A stretch of 64,000 nucleotides of DNA, taken from NCBI GenBank assembly GCA_002749535.1, contig MZZL01000055.1, forward strand, positions 130,453 through 194,452, read 5' to 3'. Below the pieces are notes generated by a model. That model made no database searches and was not told where the DNA came from. It worked only from the letters and a program-made list of their open reading frames with translations. This document shows positions 24,732 to 35,783 of this stretch, in pieces. A program made the position numbers and the translations under genes. How positions within the stretch are numbered: position 1 is the stretch's first letter; every line of letters begins with the position of its first letter. Source of the stretch: Apophysomyces variabilis (lineage: Eukaryota > Mucoromycota > Mucoromycetes > Mucorales > Mucoraceae).

Positions 24732-25468
24732 CACAAAGTAAACAAAATGTGGGGTGGCAGTGATGGAATGAAAACCTAGCCAGTTACACACAAAACTTTT
24801 TAAACGTTATTTTTTTTCGGCCCGGAGCGTTTTAACGGGGAATGCATGTTGTGTTTTTTTTTCCGTCTTCATATTCAATGTTGGCAGCATATCTCTGTAA
24901 TTCTAAGTGATCCTAAGTAGAGTTATGACGGCACAACGCACCACTGACGTTTTTGGAGAGTTTAGCCAAGGTTACCAAAGTGTAACTGACTGTCACTTTT
25001 TTTTACTCACACTCAAACCTTATTTTGAGGAATCCAAGAAACCAAAGCGACGCAGTAACCAAGGATAGATCGACTCACATGGCCAGTAACCGGGAACCAA
25101 TACATCAGGTTACACAGACCAGAAGAAGAACAGTGCTACGGTGATTACCTGGTTTCTGATCTTTTTAACATTGCAACAATACAGAATCAGATCTTTTTTT
25201 TTTCGTATTCAACCTACTGGCTTTATGGTAATGTGCCGAGAGGTCCGAACCGTGCTGTTGAAGTAACTTTTTTCCCGTTATTTTTCTGTTTACTGCTTTT
25301 TTTTCAATATCTTTTTGGGTTTTTGCTGGAAGAAATTTTCATTCGTATTGCTTCCTACAAATCGCTTTTCACACGCAATATGAGTGGTGCAAAATCCTAA
25401 ACCATTGCATAGCCTGCGGGAGAAGAACCCAATTAGGGAGTGTCTCCGGGTCAGCGTTTTAAGTTCCG

Positions 25469-25508
25469 CTCTCCCTGCACTGGTGCGCGCCCGCCTGCGC
25501 AGGGAGAG
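25469..25508. repeat. GC-rich inverted repeat
   Basis: Arms CTCTCCCTGC (25469-25478) and GCAGGGAGAG (25499-25508) are perfect 10-bp complements around a 20-nt G+C-rich loop. It stands out in A+T-rich DNA about 410 bp upstream of the transporter start. Confidence 0.7.
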
Positions 25509-25825
25509 GGGAATACATTGACGAAAAGCAGCATAGAAATTGTAAGGAGATAGAGAGAGTGAGTTGCATGATGATATGAAAAGGGGAAGCAATGATCCAA
25601 AAGGGAAAAGAACTGTATGCAAGGAGAGGGTAGATCATTTAAGGATTTGTTTTACGCCATTTAGTCAACAGCACACCAAAAAAAAAAATCAAAAGACACA
25701 GCAAATCAATCATTTTGGGAAATTTTCCCATAGGGAACCCAGGAGCCCTCTTTTTGTGCCCGCATTTTCTATACTGTAATCTAATTATGGTCCGTCCGTA
25801 ATTCTTCTTTGGAACCCGCTCACGC

Positions 25826-25835
25826 TATATAAAAA
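25826..25835 (+). promoter_or_regulatory. TATA box of transporter gene
   Basis: TATATAAAAA lies 83 bp before the start codon at 25918 and is followed by a C/T-rich leader, consistent with a strongly expressed or inducible gene. Confidence 0.6.
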
Positions 25836-25917
25836 CCCCCAACTTTTCATTCCGCAAAAAGTTTTTGAGTATCCTCTTTCCCTTGATATCTTCTGTTTAA
25901 CTGAATCAATAATAGCC

Positions 25918-26657
25918 ATGACAACCGAACTTCAACACGAACATGTCGATATCGAGACAAAATACCAGGTTACCACGACACCATTAGTTGCCCCTCCTAC
26001 CATTGCAAACCCTGGCCCACTTGGTCTCTGTGGTTTCGCCCTCACGACCTTTGTCCTTTCCCTTCACAACGCCGGAGCTGGCGTTCCTGCTGATGGTCCT
26101 CATAATGTTGTCACTGGTCTCGCCTTCTTCTATGGTGGCCTTGTTCAGGTAAGGAAGGAAGAATACCAACAAAGAAAACCTTGTCTTAAAAAAGACGTTT
26201 GTTTTGACCTCTGATTTTTTTATCTTAGCTTCTGGCGGGTATGTGGGAATTCAAGACAGGAAACACCTTTGGTGCCACTGCATTCTCCTCTTATGGCGGT
26301 TTCTGGTTATCTTTTGGTCTGATCTTCATTCCTGGCGCCAATATCACGGCGGCTTACAAAGATCCTAGTGTATTGGACAAATCTCTCGGTTTCTATCTGA
26401 TTGGCTGGGCCATCTTCACTGGTATCATGTTGATCGCCTCGCATCGATCTTCCGTAGGGCTTGTCAGTTTGTTCTTCTTCCTATTCGTCACTTTTGTTTT
26501 GCTTGCTGCTGCGAAGTTCAACAACAGTCTGACTACACAAGTGGCTGGTGGTGCATTTGGTGTTATCACTGCCGTGATCGCTTGGTATAATGCACTGAGT
26601 GGTCTCTTGACAAAGGACTCCTCTTACTTTTTGTTGCCGACTGGTCGCCTTAACTAA
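25918..26657 (+). CDS. GPR1/FUN34/YaaH family acetate/ammonium transporter
   Basis: The model has exons 25918-26148 and 26229-26657, giving 219 residues, usual for the family. The intron is GTAAGG...TTAG and removes an in-frame stop. The family signature NPGPLGL opens the first membrane helix after a 38-residue cytoplasmic N-terminus, and [19 protein letters not shown] spans the splice site, followed by [11 protein letters not shown]. Six hydrophobic helices can be traced. Members (yeast Ady2/Ato1, Aspergillus AcpA, bacterial SatP) take up acetate or export ammonium at the plasma membrane. The strong TATA box suggests regulation by carbon or nitrogen source, an inference. Confidence 0.92.
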
Positions 26658-27583
26658 AGTGTGACACCAGATTTTTCCCTTGTTTTTCCGCCATTCCGTT
26701 TTTTTCTTACATCTACTTCTACTATGTTATTTACTTTGACAAAACGATATATTCCTTTTCTAATATAATACATTCATTCAATGGATGCTACCAACGCATA
26801 CTGATCTATTAAGGCTATGATGATTTTGTTTTGTACGACCAATATTCATATTTGGGGAATCACCTCATGGGAGAAACGCCACAAGCCTCCGTGCAGCATA
26901 TATACAGGTCAAATAGATAGACAACATAAACGAGCGAAAATCTCTCTAAGGAAAAGAAGATTGCACTAAAGTCTATTCTGGAATCCGTTAAGCTATTGGC
27001 GCGAAGCGGAAGGGAAAAGGAGAAACAAATACTTCGGTGGCTTTGTACTTGAATGAAACGCTAAGCTGCAAAGTTCTGAAGGAAGACATAGACACAACTC
27101 TTCTCAATTAGCCAAGACAATGCATCCAGAAGATCCTTTTCTAGCACAATCTTATGCATGATAAACTTTTGTTACGTCTGCTAGAAACAACCTTACACAA
27201 ACATGAAGCAAGAAATACAGATGTTCCTACTCATTAGTTCCAAGCGATATGATACTTGTAGGGAGGATCCCGCTTTATTTCGGCAAACCTGAATATAAGA
27301 AAAAAGGAGAGAAAGCATAGAATCTTTTTAACCTGCTAACTCTCTCTTTTCACAGTATTTCCAAACCTCGCATTTTCCTGCAGATCTCAATATCTTGTTT
27401 CATAGACTAATATTTTTGTCATTGAAGTATACTCTTTCTCGCGTTCCGATTTGCAGCGCGGAGACGCGCTTTAACTCAAATCTGCGAATACGTGACAGCA
27501 GAAGGACGGTCTAAGATTTTCTTTTTGCAGTAACTGCACCCCCCTTATCGCGCATTTTACAGCCAAAAGCATACTGGAAGGTC
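26658..27583. other. intergenic between transporter and RPP1
   Basis: Polyadenylation-type A/T-rich sequence directly after the transporter (about 26745-26780). No gene recognised in the rest. Confidence 0.5.
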
Positions 27584-28533
27584 ATGCTCTTTGATTTCAA
27601 CATTCCGTATCATTCAAGCACGGATCGTGCGTCAATTGACAAGCTTAGACTCATTTTGTCGCGTTTTAGTCAAAGTAAATAAACAATTGTTCCAAGATTG
27701 ATGGGAACCTAAAAGAGATGGAAGACACTGGCAGCTTATGCGCACATTATTTTAGTGGAGCCAGCAGTAATTGCACTGAACCAAGTCATTGACACTGATA
27801 AGGTACACAATACACACCTGTTTGCTTTTTCTTTTCTGATTCCGGTTGTAAGAAGGCCTATGTGATGAAACCCGTTCCCATCGATTTCGTTCCGCACCAT
27901 GTCACTCAGTTAACGCGTGTTACTGCAGAATACGACGTTTCCAATGTAACTTTTTGCGCGGCTTAGATACATTTCATACCCATTACTTTGCTTAGGATAC
28001 CATCAAAGAGCTACGATCGACACATGACTTGATCGCTGTCCGCCCGACGACCGCCGAGGCCTTTGCCAATGCTTGTACTACGCTGGACATCGACGTTATC
28101 TCACTAGATTGTTCTCAACGAATTTCATTTTGCATCGATCCATTTCATGTGCAAAATGCGATTCAACGCGGAATTTTCTTTGAGATCTGTTATGCACCAG
28201 GCATCCGTGGTAAGCAACAAGCAGCTCATGCATCCAGTTGGGGGGAAAATAATGCAGTATTACAGATAACACAGCTCGTATTTACTTGTTCCAAATTGCC
28301 AAACTGTTAACTAGTTATACTGGCGGGAATAATATCATCATATCCAGTGAAGCACAGATTGTGTCGGAAATCCGGACTGCATTTGATATTGCAAACTTGT
28401 AGGTTTACTTGCCTTATAATACATCGACTGATCTAGATTTGCTAGTGGACGATCTGTAGGATTATCCAAAGATTATGCAAAATTTGCAACCCAGAAACAC
28501 GGTGAACAACTACTGAAGAAGATTGGCAAATAA
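27584..28533 (+). CDS. RPP1: RNase P/MRP protein subunit RPP1 (Rpp30)
   Basis: The model has exons 27584-27674, 27756-27802, 27853-27945, 27996-28209, 28266-28398 and 28437-28533, giving 224 residues. All five introns are GT-AG and all phases close. The order of motifs is that of the Rpp30 TIM-barrel protein: MLFDFNIPYHSSTDRASIDK at the start, QLTRVT, THDLIAVRPTTAEAFANAC, DVISLDCSQRISFCI, AIQRGIFFEICYAPGIRDNT, GGNNIIISSEAQ and SVGLSKDYAKFAT. The protein is part of the complex that matures tRNA 5' ends and processes rRNA. At 224 residues it is on the short side but complete, lacking the lysine-rich tail seen in larger homologues. Confidence 0.93.
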
Positions 28534-29414
28534 AAACGCAAGCATATTGTTACATCAGTTTCTGTAGGAGAATGACCTGGATAATGCAGCCCCTGTCCCT
28601 CTCCCCTGTTTTGTAAATTATGTTTGTTGTAGGACCCCACATAGATAGTATTATCTGGAATACATGTATATAGTATATCAGGAGAACAAAGGGATAAATG
28701 CATGAATTACACATCAGATAATGAAATGTTTCTATGATGCTTATAAAGATTCGCAATTAACAAAATAGCAGATAAGACAACATAGCTTATTCAAAGGTGT
28801 TTGCTGGTATTTCAAAAGAGCGTGGGCCGTAAAATTCTGCAATCATTCTATGCGACTTAGAGACACTTTGCAATTGCTAGATGACTGATCTATTATCAGC
28901 ATGCACAAGAAGGAGTGCTGCATTAAGAATAGAGTTACGCCTTGAAAACATGTTTTAGCATAACGTATTGTTCACCTAATAATGTAATGATCATCCTTAT
29001 GTTGCTTATCCATTACTTTATTACTGCCTGGACTCCTAATCAGGAAGCACGTTAATGCCGATATACCTTTTGTACTTTTTCTTTAATACCATAACCGTAG
29101 CTGACAACATGCAATTAGCGATCATCAACAAAGCTCTTATCAATCGGTCTTTGGGGATTTCCTTAAGGCGAAGCTCCGGATTTGCATCGGGGCGATTCCA
29201 GCTACAGGCCGAAAGGCCAAGTACATTACTTATGTTGATGTGAACAACAGTGAAGTTGGGACTTAGTCCGAAAGACAATTATATTCGATGTTCATTGGCA
29301 TCCTGCAAAGAGCATACATAGTACAATGGTCTTCTATAGGCTAGAAAAATATTAGTGAAGGCAAAAGTATAGATAGCTATAAAGTTAAACAAAGAATAGG
29401 AATTTACTGCAGTG
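28534..29414. other. intergenic, no gene recognised
   Basis: Short frames only; the minus-strand frame 29036-29278 (RPDANPELRLKEIPKDRLIR) has no recognised family. Confidence 0.45.
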
Positions 29415-30691
29415 GCTGTGGTTAGTGTTAGGCTGACCTGACTGCCACTGGTGGCTGGTTGCTACTGCTGTCGTTCGTAGAATAGACAAAATTCTCTTCT
29501 GAATAAGGACGACTCAATATTCATACATAGGTCCCATGGCAGCGCTTTGAAGACCTGTTGGAGTATGTAGCAGCCATTTTTCAGCGATCAAAACCGTCAA
29601 ATTGTTCAATTCGTGCTCCAGCGTGATGTGGCCGGTCAACTTGTCTGTATCGTTTTTACTGGCAGTAATCCAGTCTTGAAAAGCTGCATCCACCTTACTA
29701 AGCAAGCATGTTTCAGCCATAGCTCCGTTATTGGAATCTTGATCCCAAAGAATCCTGGCTATGCCATCTGTCACGCGATAGCACGCACACGATCATACAG
29801 ATTCCCATAAGGGATTCGCCAACATTTGGCGGTGGCAAAGAGTACCTCTTTTATTGCATGCAAGCTCCAATTGAACTCAGCGACCGTTTCTTCCTTTATC
29901 TGGGTTGTCATATATGGATGCGACCATGTACAAGTACAGGTGGTATGACTATCTGCGAGACCGTGCTGTGCAACCGCTGGCGAAGCGACGACGCTGGATC
30001 CGGTGTCTGTAAATTGGTTTAGGAATGCATATGTCTTTTTACACAGTAACACACGGCTTGGAAAAAAAAATACTTTTTGTCTATGGTTGGTCAAAAAGTT
30101 TTACAGATTTGGCTCGACCCATTCATCAGTGGCAATACTCAGAGTTCTATCATCAAAAGTCTTTTGGATCGAGAAATGTATTTTGTTACAAAATTGATCA
30201 ATGGCTCTACTTTGCTCTCTTACAAAACTCCATTTGCCCATTTAGGGGCGCTGTTTCACATCTGGAGGGATACCTTGAGCTTTGGGCTTGCTGCTCCCTG
30301 AAGCTGACCACCAGCACTCAGGATACAAAGGACTTTATCCAGCCATATCAACACCAGTACCCGCAAGGGCTTTGCGTACAGCATACTTGGGTGCCTTGTC
30401 CAAATTAGTCGATGCAATGACGGCTTTTACCTGGGGAGAATCTGTTGGTCGTGATGTCTCAGTTTGAGGGTAGCTTTGTAAGGTGATGGGCGTGATTGAA
30501 AGAGGGTCAGTAGGTATTCTGGAATATTTCCATAGGATAATAAGTGACAGCGCCTCTGACAGGCTTCACATTGGATGGCCAACAGGCGAGGTCTGCGGTA
30601 AATAGCCAGTACTGAACTGTCTGGTCTGTGCTTGGATGGAGACAGCTTAGCCAAGAAGTAAAACAGGTTGCAAAATAGAGGCACTTTTCAT
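29415..30691 (-). pseudogene. dead chitin deacetylase copy
   Basis: The minus strand aligns block by block with the intact copy at 33.5-35.1 kb. A signal-peptide start MKSASILQPVLLLG is followed at once by a stop (near 30647). Next come DSPQVKAVIAS, GVDMAG with a stop, PECWWSAS, then after a retained intron-like gap TFDDRTL (the motif-1 glycine of FDDG is now arginine), WVEPNL with a stop in place of Tyr, NFLTNHRQK, a second intron-like gap, TGSSVVASPAVAQ, CTWSHPYM (first His of HTWSHP lost), CWRIPYGN, ITLEHELNN and ENFVYSTND. Both intron positions of the intact copy are kept, so it arose by DNA-level duplication. Several stops and lost catalytic residues make it non-functional. Confidence 0.9.
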
Positions 30692-33457
30692 AACAATAAA
30701 GCTAAATATCCTCAAAACGGAATATTCATATTGCGCTGTATATAGAGAGCTATCTTGCTAGGATAGCACAACTCGGAAAAACTTAGAAAGTATTTACATT
30801 GTACATGAAAAAAATAACGGAATACACAAGGAATACAGAAAAAGAAAGCTTAAACAAATAGGACTTTCTAGGTCTACAAGAAAAATCTGAGCGACGATTT
30901 TGTATTCTCTTTGAGAACGTAGAGTAGCAGTAATTTCAATGGTACATATGTAATAGTGGTTAGAATTGCCTGCTTTTACGCATTCCTACAAGAATAGTCC
31001 TATTAAAATAACTGAAATGATATTTTTTAATGTATTGACGCCATGACGTCTAGAAGAACCTCGATTAATCAGGTTAGCGCGTAATAATCTGAGAAACACT
31101 TTCTCTAGCCTTAATTTCCAGATTTAGCTGTTTATTTCATATTTGTAGCGATGTTCCTGTGGATAACTCGGACTGAAAATCGTTTCGAGCCAAGAAAAGT
31201 TTTCAACGGCTCAACTTCGCTTAAGAAGTCTTAACGGTTCTAGAACAATTTGTCCGATCTCTGACATTGACGTCGCGGATAGCAGTTTTGCCACACTGTC
31301 TTGCTAAGCGATCTAAATGAATAAACTCCGACGGCCTTAATAAAAACAGTTCATTGCAGACTTTCTAAGGTTAATTCATTTTCCGAGTCCAATGTCCAAT
31401 AGCTATACTTCTGTCATTGATGAGACAGCTCTTTAATGTGGACGAGATTGACCGGAAATATAGACATTGGACCCATTTTGGCAAAGTCTCATATTATTGA
31501 CATGATATTTTGATTGTCTATTACCGCAAATAAGTTTAAAACAACTATCTGTCTTGTTTACAAAATAACAAAGATTTTCCACTCGCACACTATTTCTATA
31601 ATGCAGCGTTTTATAAGCATGGCCGTCCTGGGGCGCAAAAAACGATGTTCGACGGCACAGCAATTTTTAAATTAGCTTTTGGCCAAGTAAGGGATATTTT
31701 ATGACCTATTTGATTTACACATGGGAAAAGAAAGGAGTGAGCGAAAATATACATTGTATGTGAAAAAGTTGCTTTTGCACTTGCTATTGAAGATATTCTT
31801 TGCGAAGCCATTTCTCCCAGGGTTTCTCCAGTTTGGCGAGATTGGAGATAATAAATTGTTGATGAATAAAAATTAAAATAGGCATCCAACCGAAAAGCCA
31901 AACGTCTAGGACACTGTTTTTCAACAGAAATTAACCTATTGTGTTCTATTTGTAGTAAATTATCCTGATGCATCGCCTTTCTAAAGTGATCTTGGCAAAA
32001 GTCAATGGTATGCTTTGTGATGTACACATTAAAACTCGTTTCTCTAGCTAGGAGGTTTATTTACCGTTTTTCTGGCATATTGGACGAACTTATGCTCATG
32101 AACCGATTGCTTAGTCTAATGGCTTTCTACAATATCTTCGTACGGGATGATACTGCCTTCGTGAATAGATGCGCTTGGCATGAAATTGACGTTCTACATC
32201 TCCACGTTTTCCTTTGAATCTGCACTTTTTCCACACTATTTTTATTGCGCGTATGATAGGGAAAACGACCGAGGCCTATAGTTGGCAATACTGTCAGGAT
32301 GATTTGACACGGAGCCTTTCCAATCTTTCACAAGTACGCCACAAGCACTGTGGACAAAAAATTTAGTCTCATAGGTTGCGTAAATCGTACAAACCGCATA
32401 TAAGTGTACAGATGTCGCAAAGCTCGTGTATTTTTAAGCAGCATCAATCTGAAGAAAGTCGCATCTTTATGAGTTGAGGCTTTCCTATGACGGGTGCAGT
32501 TTTACTATTCCGCAGTGAAAAATTCCGCTTCACAGCACAAGATACGTAGATCTATAACGCAACCAACGTGTTTTTCAACAATTTGTTATAATACCTAAAC
32601 ATTGGCGTCTTGTTAGGTCCCAATCAAGCCATTAACCATTTGAATGAAGGCATTGCCATAGAAAAAAAAGGATGTTTATTATCGTACTCGGTTAAATGGC
32701 ATATCTCTATAAACACGCTAAATGGGACAAAAGAAAATAGGGCCATCTTTGGTAAATCTAGGTAATAGTATCCAGATTTCTGGACTATTATTCTCTGATA
32801 CAACTCTTAGTTCGCCTAGTTGTTTTCCCCTTGTTTGCTGCATCGGTTCAGGTCGCTTGCAACTGAAACTATACTACGATGTAACTAAATAAGATACCTT
32901 GATTGAGGTTGTGTTCAGGAGCTATGTTTTCTAAGAAACTCTTTTTGTTTCTTTTTAGTCACTTATGATTGTGTTTTTGTTCTCTTAGTTGTTAATTAAA
33001 GACAAGAACTGTTAGAAGCTATTTATAAGTTGTGGCGATGCTAAACTTTTGAAGATTTATGCATTAGCTGCAGGTAGTTGGCAGGATTTTCACTCCGTCA
33101 ATGCACAAGATAGGTAAACAGCCGACGCCAAAGGAGAAAAGAACGCAAGATTCATTACTAACCTTTGATGTGTGGAGAATCGGTGCATTTCTAAACAGAG
33201 CCTTGGAAAAGTGGAACAGTCGTTTACTGATGACTTGCATATGATTACAGCCACCTGAAACGTTACTTTGCAGTTTCCTTTTTTAGATGAGGATTACTGC
33301 AGTAAATATGCTATAAATCTCGAATGATTTTAAATTATTTAGCAGCATGGTCAATGAATTTGTTCGCAAAATAGAAAAATAGGGCTAACACTACAGGTTT
33401 TTTTATATCTAAATAACATCAACAGAAAATACATAATGTTTTAAGCAAACAAATATT
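30692..33457. other. intergenic with element debris
   Basis: About 2.8 kb between two deacetylase copies. It contains a CAGTGTGG terminus-like end at 31298 (reading minus) and the dispersed repeat copy at 32346-32520. A coding-like minus frame around 31611-31960 has no recognised family. Confidence 0.5.
32346..32520 (+). repeat. dispersed repeat, copy A (transposon-end-like)
   Basis: This block matches the reverse complement of 48631-48795 along about 165-175 nt. Shared anchors include GACAAAAA, TCTCATAGG, GCTCGTGT, AAGCAGCA, CTGAAGAAAGTCGCATCTT and CTTTCCT in the same order. The outer end CACTGTGGAC here corresponds to CAGTGTGGGAC in copy B, typical of DNA-transposon terminal repeats. Confidence 0.75.
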
Positions 33458-35068
33458 TTACAGCATCTTGCTTATGATCCAGATAAGGATTGATCCACTG
33501 ACTATGGTTACAAGACTGTGTTTGGTGAAAGTAGCCGAGTTGGGCTGTTTAGTAGACCCAGCTGAAGGCGTCACCGCGTTTCTGATGGAAGTAGATGCTG
33601 GTGTGGGTGATGATGTCGTACTGGGCTTTGCCACGGTAACATTATTGTTGGTAGGATAGACAAAGTTTGTTTCCCAGTAAGGTTGGGCGACGTTCATGCA
33701 TTGATTCCAAGGTACCACGCGGAACGCCTGTTGAACTTGGGGTAGCCATTTCTCTGCCATAGCAACTGTGGCGTTATTCAATTCGTGTTGCAGGGTGATA
33801 TGGCCATTGGCTGTGTCCGAACCATTCTTGCGTGCTGCAATCCAATCTTCAAAATACCCGTCCACAGTAGAAGGTGAAAGCTTTCCGCCACCAGATCCAG
33901 GCATGTTCCAGTCATTTGAATCATAATCCCACAGAATCGTGGTCATGCCCATTTGCCACGCGATAGCACGCACGCGATCATCTACATCACCATAAGGCGG
34001 TCGCCAGCATTTGGTGGTGATACCAAGGACCTCCTTTATCGCATGTAAGGTCCAATAAAACTCAGCTACAACTTGCTCATTTGTTTGGGATGTCATGGCA
34101 GGGTGCGACCAAGTATGCACGCAAATGGTATGTCCATCTGCAAGAGCACGTTGTGCAGCTGCGGGATTGCTGAAAACATTGGAGCCAATAACTAGTATGG
34201 ACCATGGCAAAAATGGATTGGTCAGTTGGTTCAAAGAACATAGGAAGCAAGAGAAGCAAAGGGAAGGGTGAAGGCCAACTTACAGAATAAGGCAGCCTTT
34301 TGTTTGTGCTGCGCCAGAAAGTCATAGAGATGTGGTTCAGCCCACTGACCAGCATCAGTGCCCAGTGGTCCATCATCATATGTCTGAAACAATAGAGGAA
34401 GGATAGATAGAGAGAGAGGGAGAGAGACAGGGAGTGAGACAGGGAGAGAAAGAGAGAGAAAGATTGTTAAATGATCATACACTGGTTAAATTTTTAGTTC
34501 TGTAACTTACCAGGCCCCAGTCACCCACTTGAGGACAGTTCTTGACATCTGCAGGAACGTCTTTTCTCTTTGGTTCAGTGCAACCTGTTGCACTCCACCA
34601 GCAATCAGGATCTGATTGGTCATAACCAGCCATGTCAACGGTTCCATCACTTTTTGCTTTGCGTACGGTTATGTTTGGCACTTTCGCCCAGTCAATGGCA
34701 TTGATCGCCGCTTTCACTTGCGGGGAATCAATTGGAGGAGATTTCCACGTCTGTGGATAGCCTTGCAAAGAAATGGGGGAAGTAGAAAGAGGACCAGTGG
34801 GGATAGCGGAATCATTAGCAGGATATGCCTGTATATTTCCTGGTAAGGGCTTAACTCCCGATAACCAAGCGGGCGAGGACTGAGGAGGATAGTTTCCAAC
34901 GGTTGAGCCAGCCGAAGTCGTGCTAGCCTGCGGTGCTATAGAAGAGGAGGAGGATTTTACTGTTAAACTTGGAGCAATAGTACTGGTAGAAGTGGTAGTA
35001 GTGGCTGCTTGAACCGTGGCCACCGTAGCCCATAGAGCGAAGGGATACCATTGGTACTTCATCTTCAT
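33458..35068 (-). CDS. chitin deacetylase (CE4), two-intron copy
   Basis: The model has exons 35068-34511, 34383-34284 and 34191-33458, giving 463 residues. A signal peptide (MKMKYQWYPFALWATVATVQA) leads to a Ser/Thr-rich linker, a WWSATGC / CPQVGDWG prodomain and the carbohydrate esterase 4 domain. Motif 1 is TYDDGP (metal and base aspartates), motif 2 HTWSHP, motif 3 RPPYGDVDDR, motif 4 DYDSNDW and motif 5 LQHELNN. A Ser/Thr/Pro tail and C-terminal hydrophobic segment (LVTIVSGSILIWIISKML) look like a GPI-anchor signal. The enzyme removes acetyl groups from chitin to make chitosan, a main wall polymer of Mucorales, at the cell surface. Intron 1 (34384-34510) is unusually long and full of GA repeats. 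Confidence 0.93.
34385..34470. repeat. GA-rich simple repeat inside an intron
   Basis: On the plus strand, AGAGAGAGGG/AGACAGGGAG units fill most of intron 1 of the chitin deacetylase gene. It gives the transcript a long C/T tract within the intron. Confidence 0.85.
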
Positions 35069-35120
35069 CGTTCGAAGGAGATAACAAGGGGAAGAAGATG
35101 TAGGATCTGGCGATAAAGGG

Positions 35121-35128
35121 TATAAATA
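35121..35128 (-). promoter_or_regulatory. TATA-like box of chitin deacetylase
   Basis: TATTTATA (minus strand) lies 53 bp upstream of the start codon at 35068. Confidence 0.45.
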
Positions 35129-35549
35129 GCCAAAAGACAGGCAAACGATTACATAGTCTCGAGACGCCCAACAGCCATGTTGTAGGTTGTGTGCCAGGTA
35201 AAAATAAATTTCGCTAAATATGGCAAAAAGAGATGCAGGATATCTTAAGACGATCACCCTCAGCCTCCTATTTGTTCCTCATGGCATTCAGCCCCGGGGC
35301 GGAGCAGTTGGTTGACTGGCTTTGTCAATCTTGTTCACAACGGAAAAGTTCTTATCTTAACTAAGCAAATCCAGTTTTTGTAGACAACTCCTTTTATAGT
35401 TTAAACAAAAAAGATAGAAGAAAAAGAAGCGAGCAAATACAAAAAAGCAGCAAAATGTCGCATGCTTTTTTTTGGACGTGTGATTGTTATGTAAAAGGAA
35501 AAAGGGAAAAAAAAAATAAACGGAAAAGGTGCCCGTATATATATATGTT

Positions 35550-35705
35550 TGTCTGTGCAAGGTGTAGTGTGTGAGTGTGTGTGTGAGTGTGTGTGTCAAT
35601 GTTGTAGATCTGTGTGTGTTTAAATGAGTTGCATATGTTGAGCGTTGTGTGTGTATATGAGTTTGTGTGCAGGTGGATAGGGTTGTGTGTGTGTGTGAAT
35701 GTATG
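35550..35705. repeat. GT-rich microsatellite in HMG gene 3' flank
   Basis: Interrupted (GT)n tracts lie 80-230 bp beyond the stop codon of the HMG-box gene, probably in its 3' untranslated region or just after. Read on the minus strand this is a CA-rich tract. Confidence 0.85.
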
Positions 35706-35783
35706 TGCCGTGGGGAATGGTGTATGTGCAGTTGTTAATAAATTGAATTGTTTCGCCTTTTGTCCATCAGTTCCCATTATTTT

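Larger units (their letters stand above)
24732..25917. other. intergenic, upstream region of transporter gene
   Basis: About 1.2 kb with poly-T tracts and one GC-rich inverted repeat (25469-25508, listed separately). No gene recognised. Confidence 0.5.

Noticed and set aside
26149..26214. Continuation of transporter exon 1 to a stop at 26214
   Set aside because: The text after GTAAGG is basic and unrelated, while splicing to 26229 restores the conserved LLAGMWEF segment.
35487..35777. Minus-strand frame of 96 codons
   Set aside because: Translation of the GT/CA microsatellite in the 3' flank of the HMG gene.
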